Of a stretch of DNA of 64,000 nt, positions 16,948 through 25,914 are shown in pieces (positions within the stretch are counted from its first letter, which is position 1; each line of letters opens with the position of its first letter). The notes under the pieces were generated by a model. That model was not told where the DNA came from, ran no database searches, and saw nothing but the letters and a program-made list of their open reading frames with translations. The stretch covers positions 1 to 64,000 of the forward strand of contig JAEZCO010000094.1 in NCBI GenBank assembly GCA_023433505.1, written 5' to 3'. Origin of the DNA: Bacillota bacterium. GTDB taxonomy: Bacteria > Bacillota > Clostridia > Acetivibrionales > DTU013. Both the position numbers and the translations under genes were made by a program.

Positions 16948-19389
16948 TTATCTGACGACGATATTCACCAGTTTGCCCGGAACGGCAATAACCTTTACTA
17001 CGGTCTTGCCTTCCAGAAGCGCTTTGACCTTATCCTGCTTCATGGCGGCTTCTTCCGTCTGTCCTTTGTCCAATCCCGAAGGCAGCATGACCTTGTCCCT
17101 CACCTTGCCGTTCAATTGAATGGCTATTTCGGTTTCATCCTTCACAAGGGCACTGGGATCCCACTCCGGCCATTTTTGATTAAAAATTGAATACTCCATG
17201 CCCAGCTTCTGCCACATCTCCTCGGCAAAGTGGGGTGCAAAAGGAGCCATCAGCTTGATCAGGTCCTTGATGGTGTCAAGATAAAGCCCCATATCCTTGT
17301 CGCTCACCGATGCATCGTATTTATACAAAGCATTGATCAATTCCATCAGCCTGGCGATGGAGGTATTGAACTGGAACTTTTCCGCATCCTCGCTGACGCC
17401 CTTGATGGATGCATTTCTGATGAAATTCAGTTCCTTTTCTTCACTTCCCGCTTCCCTGCCCCCGGACTTTCCGGCAGCCATCGCCGAATCCACCATTCTC
17501 TCCACTCTGCTGACAAACCTGGAAATGGCCTTTATTCCGTCGTCACTCCAGGGCCCGCCCTCCGTGTATGCAAAGCCGAAGCCAAGATACATCCGGAAGA
17601 CATCGGAGCCGTTTTCAGTGATATAGTCGTCGGGTGAAATGGTATTGCCCTTTGATTTGCTCATCCGGTTGCCGTCGGGACCCAGGATGGTCCCCTGATG
17701 AACAAGGGACAAAAAAGGCTCGTCAAAGTGGAGATATCCCATATCCCTCAAGGCCTTTGTAAAGAACCTGGCATAAAGCAAATGCATGGCTGCATGCTCT
17801 GCGCCGCCAACGTACTTGTCTACCGGAAGCATCTTATCAATGAGTCCGGTATCGAATACCTTTTCACTGTTCTTATTGTCAGGATAACGCAGGTAATAAA
17901 AGGATGAGCATACAAAGGTGTCAAGGGTATCGGGGTCGCGTTTCGCCGGAGCCCCGCATGAGGGACACACCGTATTGATATACTCCTCACATTTTGCAAG
18001 AGGCGACTCACCATCCGGTGTAAACTGCACATTGTAAGGCAATTCCACCGGCAGATCCTTTTCAGGCACAGGAACCGTTCCGCAGTGCTCGCAATGCACC
18101 ACCGGGATGGGAGAGCCCCAATAACGCTGTCTGGAAACCAGCCAGTCCCTGAGCCTGTAATTTATTTTAAACTCGGCGATGCCCGAGGCCTGCAGCTTCT
18201 TTGTAATACCCTTTTTGGCCTCCTCGGATTTCATACCGTCAAATTCCGCGCTGTTTACCACAATCCCGTAATCGCAGTACGGCAGAGCATCCTCCGAGCC
18301 GTCCTGGGACTTGATTACACGAATAATGGGAAGCTCAAATTTCACTGCAAACTCATAATCCCTGTCGTCATGGGCAGGAACCGCCATAATACAGCCTGTG
18401 CCATACCCGGCAAGCACATAGTCGGCAATCCATATGGGTAGTTTATTGCCGTTAATGGGATTAATTGCGTAAGCGCCGGTAAAAACTCCCGTCTTTTCGC
18501 GGACTGTGGACATTCTCTCGATATCGGTCTGTTTCTTTGCCGCGTCCTTATATTCTTCAACACTTTTCTTGTATTGGCCGGAGGTTATTTTATCCACCAG
18601 CTCGCTTTCGGGAGCAAGAACAACATAGGTAGCTCCATACAGGGTATCGGGACGCGTAGTAAATACCTTGAAATCCACCTCGCTGTCTGCCACCTTGAAG
18701 ATGATTTCCGCACCTTCCGAACGTCCTATCCAATTGGTCTGTATCTTCTTCGTCTTTTCCGGCCAATCCAGCTCCGGCAGGCAATCCAGCAATTCCTGGG
18801 CATATTCGGTGATTTTATAGAACCACTGCGTCAAATCACGCTTTGTGACCTCGTTTTTACACCTTTCACATGCGCCATCCACCACTTGCTCGTTGGCAAG
18901 CACCGTTTTGCAGCTGGGGCACCAGTTGACCGGCGCTTTTTTTCTATATGCCAGGCCTTTTTCAAAAAGCTTCAGGAAGATCCACTGGGTCCACTTGTAG
19001 TATTCGGGACTGCAGGTAATCACCTCGTAGTCCCAGTCAAAAGTGGCGCCCATTCGTTTCAGCTGGGTCTCCATGGTTGCAATGTTTTTGTAGGTGGAAT
19101 CCTTGGGATGGACTCCGGTTTTTATTGCATAATTCTCCGCAGGGAGGCCGAAGGCATCGAAGCCCTGAGGGTGAAATACGTTATAGCCCTGCATTCTCTT
19201 CATTCTCGCCCAAGAGTCGGTCAAGCCGTAATTATACCAGTGGCCGACATGCAGGTTGGCTCCTGAAGGATAGGAAAACATTTCAAGGCAATAGAGCTTC
19301 TTATCTATTTTATCAGGGTCGAATTTGTAAAGCTTTGTTTCTTCCCATTTTTCCTGCCATTTTCTGTCTATCTCCGTAGAGTATGCCAT
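16948..19389 (-). CDS. leuS: Leucyl-tRNA synthetase
   Basis: An 813-residue class I synthetase that charges tRNA-Leu. The HIGH-type motif PSGANLHVGH is near residue 42, followed by zinc-type Cys pairs (CPSC...CERC, near 165-185), the CP1 editing domain, and the MSKSKGN motif about two-thirds along. The anticodon-binding and C-terminal domains end in ...KLVNIVVR. Length is normal for the bacterial type. Expression should be controlled by the T-box leader upstream. rsfS lies before it on the same strand, the usual order in Clostridia. Confidence 0.98.
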   Translation of the reverse strand: MAYSTEIDRKWQEKWEETKLYKFDPDKIDKKLYCLEMFSYPSGANLHVGHWYNYGLTDSWARMKRMQGYNVFHPQGFDAFGLPAENYAIKTGVHPKDSTYKNIATMETQLKRMGATFDWDYEVITCSPEYYKWTQWIFLKLFEKGLAYRKKAPVNWCPSCKTVLANEQVVDGACERCKNEVTKRDLTQWFYKITEYAQELLDCLPELDWPEKTKKIQTNWIGRSEGAEIIFKVADSEVDFKVFTTRPDTLYGATYVVLAPESELVDKITSGQYKKSVEEYKDAAKKQTDIERMSTVREKTGVFTGAYAINPINGNKLPIWIADYVLAGYGTGCIMAVPAHDDRDYEFAVKFELPIIRVIKSQDGSEDALPYCDYGIVVNSAEFDGMKSEEAKKGITKKLQASGIAEFKINYRLRDWLVSRQRYWGSPIPVVHCEHCGTVPVPEKDLPVELPYNVQFTPDGESPLAKCEEYINTVCPSCGAPAKRDPDTLDTFVCSSFYYLRYPDNKNSEKVFDTGLIDKMLPVDKYVGGAEHAAMHLLYARFFTKALRDMGYLHFDEPFLSLVHQGTILGPDGNRMSKSKGNTISPDDYITENGSDVFRMYLGFGFAYTEGGPWSDDGIKAISRFVSRVERMVDSAMAAGKSGGREAGSEEKELNFIRNASIKGVSEDAEKFQFNTSIARLMELINALYKYDASVSDKDMGLYLDTIKDLIKLMAPFAPHFAEEMWQKLGMEYSIFNQKWPEWDPSALVKDETEIAIQLNGKVRDKVMLPSGLDKGQTEEAAMKQDKVKALLEGKTVVKVIAVPGKLVNIVVR

Positions 19390-19429
19390 AAAAAGACTCC
19401 TTTCGATAATAAGTAAAATATAAATGAAA

Positions 19430-19668
19430 ATAAAAAAACCTGTCGCCAGTCTAGAGGCGAAAGGTCCGCGGTACCACTCTAATTAACAGCCGGAAGCTGT
19501 TCACTTTCATAGGATAACGGATTACCCGGGCAGATTGGACCTGGGGTCCCTGCCGGCTCAAGGATGAGTTCAGCCTGAAGCTTCTGCTGCCTCGCACCTT
19601 CCGGCAGCTCTCTGTAAATCCACTTGCAGCTTACTTGTTCCTGTCAAAGCCTTTCAATTGATATGAAA
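19430..19668 (-). promoter_or_regulatory. T-box riboswitch leader of leuS
   Basis: The minus strand has AGAGTGGTACCGCGGA (19465-19480), the T-box core. A terminator hairpin (ACCTTTCGCC...GGCGACAGGT, about 19439-19466) and TTTTTTT follow it. The likely specifier codon is CTC in GAA-CTC-A, a Leu codon. Uncharged tRNA-Leu should permit readthrough into leuS. Confidence 0.92.
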
Positions 19669-19676
19669 TTATGTGT

Positions 19677-19705
19677 ATTTTATCAGATAACCGGGCAAAA
19701 ATCAA
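19677..19705 (-). promoter_or_regulatory. SigA-type promoter of leuS
   Basis: On the minus strand TTGATT (19705-19700), 17-bp spacer, TAAAAT (19682-19677), immediately upstream of the T-box leader and downstream of rsfS. leuS can therefore be transcribed on its own. Confidence 0.7.
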
Positions 19706-19726
19706 TTATTGATTTCTGGGCTTTGT

Positions 19727-19834
19727 CTTAGGAGTACTGAAAATATTACTTCCCGTTTTTCTGAAAATGCCGTCCACAATGGACTGCGTTTTCAGAAACC
19801 CATACGGGGAGTTATATCTTCACCGGTACTTAAG
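19727..19834. repeat. Palindromic dispersed element, copy 2 (108 bp)
   Basis: Same element as at 16830-16937 and 46796-46948, in the opposite orientation: TTAGGAGTACTG start (19728), then ACTTCCCGTTTTTCTGAAAA and its partner arm, ending GGTACTTAA (19833). It covers the 3' end of rsfS and supplies its last 13 codons and its stop. On the plus strand one frame is fully open through it. Confidence 0.88.
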
Positions 19835-20184
19835 TCGCGCCTTCTGCCGGTCAGCTTGCTTTTCCCGTCAATCCAGAGCCTTTCAAGATTGTAAAAGTTT
19901 CTGTCCTCCTCATGGAAAATATGCACCACGACTTCTCCGAAGTCCATCAAAATCCATCTTGCGCTTTCATAGCCTTCCTTATGGTACTGTTTGTAGCCGG
20001 CTTCAGCCATTTTCACATCCAATTCGTCGGCCAGGGTCTTTATGTGGGTTGTGGAAGTTCCGTTACAAATTACAAAGTAGTCCGCCAGGGTCGAAATATT
20101 GGAAATGTCGATTACTTCTACGTCTCGGGCTTTCTTATCCTCCAAAATTTCAACGGCTGTCTCCACCATATTCGCTGGTTTCAA
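19792..20184 (-). CDS. rsfS: Ribosomal silencing factor RsfS
   Basis: RsfS (YbeB/Iojap family) binds ribosomal protein L14 and blocks subunit joining in starved cells. The TTG at 20184 has AAGGAGG eight bases upstream and is the best start, giving 130 residues; the longer frame to 20256 has no ribosome site. Family motifs are clear: DVEVIDISNISTLADYFVICNG, a Trp-Ile-Leu-Met-Asp-Phe-Gly segment, and VVHIFHEEDRNFYNLERLW. The C-terminal 13 residues (LSTGEDITPRMGF) come from palindromic element copy 2, so the native tail was probably replaced. The conserved fold ends before that point, so function is likely kept. Confidence 0.93.
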   Translation of the reverse strand: MKPANMVETAVEILEDKKARDVEVIDISNISTLADYFVICNGTSTTHIKTLADELDVKMAEAGYKQYHKEGYESARWILMDFGEVVVHIFHEEDRNFYNLERLWIDGKSKLTGRRRDLSTGEDITPRMGF

Positions 20185-20390
20185 TAAACGATCCTCCTTC
20201 TTTTTTATGCTCTCCGTCCCTCTAGGAGTAGTATACTCATTACAAATTAAATTCAAACAAAATCCCGGGGCATTGTGCCCGCTTGATTATCATTATCCCT
20301 CTTTGGCGGAAGGACTCCGATTAAATTATTATACTCCAAAGCAAGACGCTTGTGAATAAAAATCTCGGAGCCCCGACTGTTTTTGACGGG

Positions 20391-21767
20391 TCAGATGGCT
20401 ATTGATTTCCACCGGCCCCGCCTGAAGCGGACGAGATACATGAGGGAGCGTATGAAAAAGTCTGCGCAATAAGCGATCCATACGCCATGGATACCCATAT
20501 GGAAGAAAGTATCCAAAAGTACCGTCACGAGTACACGGAAACACCAAATGCCGATAAAACCGGTAACCATGACATAGGTTATGTCTCCCGCCCCCCGGAG
20601 AGAGCCGGATATCACCACCACCACGGCAAGGAAGGGCTGCGAAAGGCTGAATATCCTTATTGCCGCAGCTCCCGTTTTTATGACTTCAGGATCGCTGTTA
20701 TAGATTGAAATCAGCATTTCCGGGAAAACAAAGATTACCGCCGTCAGGACCGTTATAACCACTATTCCGATTTTCACAGTACTCCAGCCGCATTTTTCGG
20801 CAATGTGCGGCTTCCCTGCCCCAAGGCTTTGCCCTACCAGTGTCGTAGCTCCTATGCCAAAGCCCCAAACCGGAATATAGCTTATGGAATTGATGGACAT
20901 GCATATCTGAAAAACTGCAATGGCAATGGTGCCCATGCCGGAAATGATGACCTGCAGCAGCAGAAAGCCCCCTTGCATTACGATCTGTTCCATTGCGGCG
21001 GGAAGGCCCACCTTCAGTATTCTTTTTATTAATGCGGTATTAAATTGAAAGTTCTTTAAAAGGTCCGATTTCAATGAGTTCCGGGGCAGATAAAGCGCCC
21101 CTATGCTAAGTACGCCGCCCACGGCACGGGATATGGCAACAGCCCATGCGGCCCCGACAATACCGCCTCCGGGAATGTGAATACCGGGAATATCAATTCC
21201 GAAAATCAGAATAAGGCCAAGCAGGACATTCACTATATTCACAATGTTGGCAATGAGCATGGGTGTTTTCGTATCCCCCGCCCCTCTCATGCAACCGCTG
21301 ATAATGATATTTACAAGAGCCAGCGGAAATGTGACCATGGTAATGCGGAAATACACGGCTGCCATATTCAGCACGCTTGCTTCAGCCCGGCCGAAGAACA
21401 GATTTATCACCGGGGCTGCGCAAAAAAACAGGATGACGGAAATGACAAATGCCAGGACCGCCCCCATCACTACCGACTGTCTTAAAGTATCCTTTGCAGT
21501 ATCGGCTTCATCCTGGCCGATCAACCGTGCAACAAGGACTGTACTGCCGGTGGAAAGCGCGACAAAAATGACCATGATGAAACCTGCCAGATTATTCACG
21601 AGTCCCACGGCGGAAATGGCTTCCTTACTTATCTGTCCTACGAAAATTGTGGAGACGACCCCAACCACCATAAAAAGAGTCTGCTCGGCAACAGCAGGCA
21701 GCGAAAGCTGCATGACTGCCTTTTTCACATTGCATTCATCAATTGTAATAATATGTATGACCCCCAA
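20391..21767 (-). CDS. MATE family efflux transporter
   Basis: A 458-residue membrane protein with 12 predicted helices in two homologous halves. It has MATE hallmarks: LSLPAVAEQTLFMVVGVVST in helix 1, GCMRGAGDTKTPM after helix 5 and the matching GSLRGAGDITYVM in the second half. Such proteins export cationic drugs or metabolites using Na+ or H+ gradients. The open frame starts at a TTG with no convincing ribosome site; an in-frame GTG 13 codons later is another option. It is monocistronic. The substrate is unknown. Confidence 0.92.
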   Translation of the reverse strand: MGVIHIITIDECNVKKAVMQLSLPAVAEQTLFMVVGVVSTIFVGQISKEAISAVGLVNNLAGFIMVIFVALSTGSTVLVARLIGQDEADTAKDTLRQSVVMGAVLAFVISVILFFCAAPVINLFFGRAEASVLNMAAVYFRITMVTFPLALVNIIISGCMRGAGDTKTPMLIANIVNIVNVLLGLILIFGIDIPGIHIPGGGIVGAAWAVAISRAVGGVLSIGALYLPRNSLKSDLLKNFQFNTALIKRILKVGLPAAMEQIVMQGGFLLLQVIISGMGTIAIAVFQICMSINSISYIPVWGFGIGATTLVGQSLGAGKPHIAEKCGWSTVKIGIVVITVLTAVIFVFPEMLISIYNSDPEVIKTGAAAIRIFSLSQPFLAVVVVISGSLRGAGDITYVMVTGFIGIWCFRVLVTVLLDTFFHMGIHGVWIAYCADFFIRSLMYLVRFRRGRWKSIAI

Positions 21768-21994
21768 TAATATACTTTCTTTAAACTACCGTCTTACTTT
21801 CAAAGGGGACATTCCCCAGACCATAATAGATTCTCCGTGTCTACCCTTTAAGGAATACTTCATCTGGGTGTGTCCTCTAACATTATACTATAGGAAAACT
21901 TTATTTGGGCAAAATTTTTTTCCTTGATCCGACATAAAATACGGATTCAAGGAAATCTATCCGCGCCCGGAATGTGCCAAAAGATGCTTTTAAG

Positions 21995-22399
21995 CTATTG
22001 TGCCCGGCGTTTTTTCACTGTCTGCTTCTGATTTGCGCTCTTAAAAAAAAATTCATAGATCCCCATGAACAATAAAAAAATACCGAACCATTTTCTCAAA
22101 CTGTTTCCAGGCAGTGTCATTGCCAGCCTTGAGCCTGCAAAAGCACCGGCAAGGCCGAAAAGTATGATGGGGACAGCCATCCTGAAATCAATTCTCTTTT
22201 TTTTGATGTGCACGATCAGGGCTACAATGCCTGTCGGAATGAAAAACAGCAGGTTGACGCTCTGTGCAACATGCTGCTCCGGATTCACCAGCAAAACCAG
22301 GGCGGGGATCAGTATTGTGCCGCCGCCGATCCCCATGCCGCTGATAATTCCGGACAAAATCCCTGTTAAAAATAAAAGAATCAATTCCCCATTAACCAA
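21995..22399 (-). CDS. Half-length TSUP (TauE/SafE) permease, subunit A
   Basis: 134 residues with about four hydrophobic segments and the TSUP signature GMGIGGGTILIPALV near residue 21. Full TauE/SafE proteins have about 250 residues and two such repeats; this is one repeat. The TTG start follows AAGGCGG. A second half-length TSUP gene lies 84 bp upstream on the same strand, so the two probably form a heteromeric exporter or importer of a sulfur-containing or organic anion. The basic tail (KKRRAQ) is cytoplasmic by the positive-inside rule. Confidence 0.82.
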   Translation of the reverse strand: MVNGELILLFLTGILSGIISGMGIGGGTILIPALVLLVNPEQHVAQSVNLLFFIPTGIVALIVHIKKKRIDFRMAVPIILFGLAGAFAGSRLAMTLPGNSLRKWFGIFLLFMGIYEFFFKSANQKQTVKKRRAQ

Positions 22400-22483
22400 A
22401 TACCAACCGCCTTTCCGTAAAAAAATGCCGCAATAGGGTCCACAGACGCCTTCACCTCATCCGCGCAATTATTAATTTCAGTC

Positions 22484-22858
22484 CTACAGAAGCATTCTGA
22501 CTCCCGCCAGCAGCATAAAGATGCCGAATATTTTTTTCAGCAGGCTTGTGGGACACCTGCCAAGCAGCTTTGCTCCGATAAATCCGCCCAGGATTCCCCC
22601 GGCGACCACCTTGACGGTAATTCCCCAATCCACCTGCCGGTTGGCAAAATAAAAGAAAAAGCTCAGGAGGGTCAGCGGAAGAATGATTGAAATGGCAGTG
22701 GCGTGGGCCTTATGCTCCTCAGCACCCAAAAGCAGCACCATTGCAGGCACCGCTATGGTTCCTCCGCCCGATCCGAAAAGACCGTTTGCCATCCCCGTGA
22801 CTAAGCCGATTGCCGCATATTTCAGATATTTTACCAGCTTTGACGATTTGTTTTCCAT
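22484..22858 (-). CDS. Half-length TSUP (TauE/SafE) permease, subunit B
   Basis: 124 residues with about four membrane segments and the motif GLFGSGGGTIAVPAMV, the more canonical form of the TSUP signature. It starts ATG with AAGGTGAT upstream. It precedes the related half-length gene, and the two diverge well beyond a recent duplication. The pair fits a two-gene TSUP transporter. The interval 22859-23265 upstream holds no gene or repeat I can support. Confidence 0.82.
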   Translation of the reverse strand: MENKSSKLVKYLKYAAIGLVTGMANGLFGSGGGTIAVPAMVLLLGAEEHKAHATAISIILPLTLLSFFFYFANRQVDWGITVKVVAGGILGGFIGAKLLGRCPTSLLKKIFGIFMLLAGVRMLL

Positions 22859-23265
22859 TCATCACCTTTACAAGCCCTTTGATCTATTTTTTGCCCTCAT
22901 CCTTAGAGCTCCGCTGCTTGCGAGGTTGGGACACTTTTTTGATATCTCGTTATATATTGTCCGACATTCTGGATGGATTATTCAAGCCGAAACCACGGTA
23001 AATTCATGAAGCAGGAAAAAGAAGTCAGCCAGTCCGAAGCGCTTTAAGGAAAAGCAGTTGAAATGGTCTGATAGCAGGACCTTACTCCAGTTTAATGTTT
23101 GCATTGTACTTTAAAATATTATATAGTTATAGACAAGGTCAAGGCGGATAAAAAAGCAATTTAAGACCATACTGAAAAGACATGGCGGGATTGCTATAAC
23201 CCATTGTACATTTGGGCAAAAAAGCGAACCAAAGATAAACTTGGATTTTTTAAGGAGTGATTCGG

Positions 23266-24036
23266 ATGAAAACGAAAATTATCAGTGTGTTTCTTGTGTT
23301 TCTGTTAAGTATTTCAATAATTGGATGCTCGGGCAGTAAGGATGGTTTAAATTTAAGCAGCGGCAGCAGTACAAGCAGTGAAAAAATATCTGACACTTCT
23401 GTTCCGACAAGTCCTTCTTCTGTTTCTTCTGAAAGCACAAGCGAAAATACAACGTCACCGGCTTCAACGGATAATCCGGAATTGGAAGCCTATAGTGCGG
23501 TATTGCAGAATAAGGCCGAATTTTATAGCACGGATAACAAGAAAAATTTATATTGGAAGGATTTTCTAACTAACAAAGAGATCTATGAAACTGTCTTCAA
23601 ACCAACGCACTTTACGGTACTGGACATGGACGGCGACAAAGTGCCTGAAGTTGTGCTTGAATTGTCAGTCGGCGATGCACCGCAGTTTTATGAAATCCTG
23701 CATTATATGGATGGCGTAACCCATGGATACTTTCTTGTATACAGGGGGCTGGAAGGGCTAAAAGCGGATGGAACATTTCATTTTTCAAGCGGTGCGGCAG
23801 ATAATGGATGGGCAAAAATGAGCTTCGAGCCGAATGCCTTCAAAACCGACATATTCGGGTACAGCAAGTCAAGCCAGGACGATACGGACTTAACCGTATC
23901 CTACTTTATTAAGGATAAACCCGTTACAAAAGAAGCGTTTGATTCTTTCATAAAGGAACAATCCGAAAAAAAAGATCCGGTTTGGTATGAATTTTCTCAA
24001 AAGAATATTGAAGCTGAACTGTCTGCAAAACCATAA
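23266..24036 (+). CDS. Putative lipoprotein of unknown function
   Basis: 256 residues from ATG at 23266, set by AAGGAG eight bases upstream. A lipoprotein signal peptide (SIIGC, Cys near residue 21) is followed by a Ser/Thr-rich linker of about 50 residues and a globular domain. The domain contains TVLDMDGDKVPEVVLEL, which resembles the Asp-rich loop of FG-GAP/EF-hand-like repeats and may bind calcium. No enzyme motif is visible. Single gene before the efflux operon promoter. Confidence 0.75.
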   Translation: MKTKIISVFLVFLLSISIIGCSGSKDGLNLSSGSSTSSEKISDTSVPTSPSSVSSESTSENTTSPASTDNPELEAYSAVLQNKAEFYSTDNKKNLYWKDFLTNKEIYETVFKPTHFTVLDMDGDKVPEVVLELSVGDAPQFYEILHYMDGVTHGYFLVYRGLEGLKADGTFHFSSGAADNGWAKMSFEPNAFKTDIFGYSKSSQDDTDLTVSYFIKDKPVTKEAFDSFIKEQSEKKDPVWYEFSQKNIEAELSAKP

Positions 24037-24061
24037 CGAATTTCTAAAATAAAAAACAGCC

Positions 24062-24107
24062 TTGACGAAAGCGGATATTTGTCATAAAATAAAAAGTGAG
24101 TACTCAC
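24062..24107 (+). promoter_or_regulatory. Promoter and TetR-type operator of the efflux operon
   Basis: TTGACG (24062-24067), 17-bp spacer, TAAAAT (24085-24090). A perfect palindrome GTGAGTACTCAC follows at 24096-24107, overlapping the expected start of transcription. TetR proteins of this type often bind TGAGT...ACTCA palindromes. The site suggests that the regulator encoded next represses its own operon. Confidence 0.8.
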
Positions 24108-24168
24108 TCATTTTTTTTATTTTGGCGGATTATCCGCTTTTATTGAATCACCTTTAGGAGGTAATCCT

Positions 24169-24828
24169 ATGCACCAGCACGACATCCCGGATTTCGGACT
24201 TCCGGAGAAGGAAGAAAAAATACTGAGGTCGGCAATAAGGATTTTTTCGGAAAAAGGCTTCAGCGCCTCCACCACCAGTGAAATTGCAAAAGACGCCGGT
24301 GTGGCGGAAGGTACAATTTTCCGGTATTTTAAAACAAAAAAGGATATATTGCGGGGAATATTGATTCAGGGGATTAATCTCATCAGCGGCAAGGTTGTGC
24401 TGGAGGGAGTTGAAAGCATCTTTAACAGCTCCGGTGAAAAAGACCTCCGCACCATCCTGAGGGAACTGATCTATGACCGGCTGAAGCTAGTTGACAGCTT
24501 TTTCCCCGTGGCAAGGGTCATAATAACCGAGGCCTTGTTTCATGAGGACGTACGAGAAGCAATTTACCAGAATATCGTCGTCAGAGCCCTGGAGGCTTTC
24601 AGGCGATTTCATGCCAAAATGGCGGAAAGAGGCCTGCTGAGGCCGGATGCATCCCCTGAACTGATCTTCCGGACAATTCTGGCCAACCTGGTGGGCCTGA
24701 TCGCACAAAGAAAGCTGATGGGAGATAAAATTCCTCTGGAAGACCTGGATGTTGAAATCGATAAAATGCTGGATCTGGTGATGGACGGGATTGCTTCCAA
24801 AAATACAGGCAATTCCACGGAGGTATGA
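24169..24828 (+). CDS. TetR family transcriptional regulator
   Basis: 219 residues. The N-terminal helix-turn-helix spans about residues 18-64 (FSEKGFSASTTSEIAKDAGV, then EGTIFRYFKTKKDIL), a classic TetR DNA-binding domain. A helical ligand-binding domain makes up the rest. TAGGAGGT precedes the ATG. It heads an operon with a membrane fusion protein, an ABC ATPase and an ABC-2 permease, and its stop overlaps the upstream ATG of the next gene. It probably represses the operon until an exported compound binds. Confidence 0.93.
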   Translation: MHQHDIPDFGLPEKEEKILRSAIRIFSEKGFSASTTSEIAKDAGVAEGTIFRYFKTKKDILRGILIQGINLISGKVVLEGVESIFNSSGEKDLRTILRELIYDRLKLVDSFFPVARVIITEALFHEDVREAIYQNIVVRALEAFRRFHAKMAERGLLRPDASPELIFRTILANLVGLIAQRKLMGDKIPLEDLDVEIDKMLDLVMDGIASKNTGNSTEV

Positions 24829-24830
24829 CA

Positions 24831-25910
24831 ATGAGGCTAAAACGCAATGCAAGAAAATATCCAAGGGCTTCAGCTGCGGCTGTTTTACTGCTTGCCTTCA
24901 TATTGCCGCTATACGGCTGTAATCAATCGACGGACCTGGTGTTGAGCGGGACCATAGAATCCACCCAGCTCGACTGTAATTCCGAAGTCGCCGGAAAGGT
25001 TGTGAAGCTTGAAAAAGAGGAAGGCGCCGCCGTGAAAGAAGGCGACGTCCTTGCCCTAGTGGACTCGAGCTTTCAAGAATTGGCCGTAAAGCAGCAGGAG
25101 GCAGTGGTAAAACTAAAACAGGCCAGGCTGGATGAATTAAAAGCAGGTACGCGGCCGGAGCAGCTGGAACAGGCCGAGGCAGCGGTCAAATCCGCCGACA
25201 TGGCGGTAAAGAATGCCCAGACCGGTGTTGATACGGCTTCCACAAGCTATAACTACTGGCTGGAGAAATATGAAAATATCAAATCGCTTTCCGATTCCAA
25301 TTCAGCGACTCAAAATGACCTGCTGGATGCCAAATATAAGCTGGATACGGCAGCGCAGCAGCTGGAGGTTGCCCAAAAGCAGCTAAAATCCACCCAGGCG
25401 CAGCTGCAATCCGCCCAATCCCAACTGGCCCTTTTGAAGAAGGGCTCCACAAGCCAGGCAGTTCAAGGGGCTCAGGCGGATCTGGAGCAAACCCAGGCAG
25501 CGCTGGAACAAGCGGAGCTGGTATTGTCCAGATATCAGGTGAAAGCGCCTGCCACCGGTACTCTGCTGCTTAAAAACGTGGAGATAGGCGATATGGTGAA
25601 TGCCGGCACAAATGTAGGAACGCTGTCAAACCTGACGGACCTCTGGATCAATGTATATATTCAGCAAAAGTACCTGGGCAAAATTTCCCTGGGCCAGGAA
25701 TTGGATTTGCGTATTCATGGTCTTGACGGTAAAGAGGTCAAGGGAAAAATCACAGCCATTGCCAATCAAGCCGAATTCACCCCCAAGAACGTGGAAACCG
25801 ACGAGGCAAAGGAAAATACGGTCTTCAAGGTGAAAATAAAAATTACGGATGCCATGGAAAGCCTGAAGCCTGGCATGACTGCAAACGCGATTATACCGAT
25901 GGGAGAATAA
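24831..25910 (+). CDS. Efflux membrane fusion lipoprotein (HlyD/EmrA-like)
   Basis: 359 residues. Signal peptide with likely lipobox LYGC (Cys near residue 23), a biotinyl-lipoyl-like half (SGTIESTQLDCNSEVAGKVV... VKEGDVLALVD), a long coiled coil (about 75-225, rich in Gln, Ala and Lys heptads), then the second lipoyl half and a beta barrel. It links the ABC exporter to the cell exterior. The ATG at 24831 has GGAGG six bases upstream; the ATG at 24825 that overlaps the tetR stop lies too close to it. Confidence 0.9.
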   Translation: MRLKRNARKYPRASAAAVLLLAFILPLYGCNQSTDLVLSGTIESTQLDCNSEVAGKVVKLEKEEGAAVKEGDVLALVDSSFQELAVKQQEAVVKLKQARLDELKAGTRPEQLEQAEAAVKSADMAVKNAQTGVDTASTSYNYWLEKYENIKSLSDSNSATQNDLLDAKYKLDTAAQQLEVAQKQLKSTQAQLQSAQSQLALLKKGSTSQAVQGAQADLEQTQAALEQAELVLSRYQVKAPATGTLLLKNVEIGDMVNAGTNVGTLSNLTDLWINVYIQQKYLGKISLGQELDLRIHGLDGKEVKGKITAIANQAEFTPKNVETDEAKENTVFKVKIKITDAMESLKPGMTANAIIPMGE

Positions 25911-25914
25911 CGCC

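Noticed and set aside
18574..19266. Long antisense frames across leuS and other synthetase genes
   Set aside because: They lie opposite well-conserved coding sequence and have no ribosome sites or domains.
22859..23265. Possible hidden gene in a 400-bp gap
   Set aside because: Short open frames only, without ribosome sites or recognisable products.
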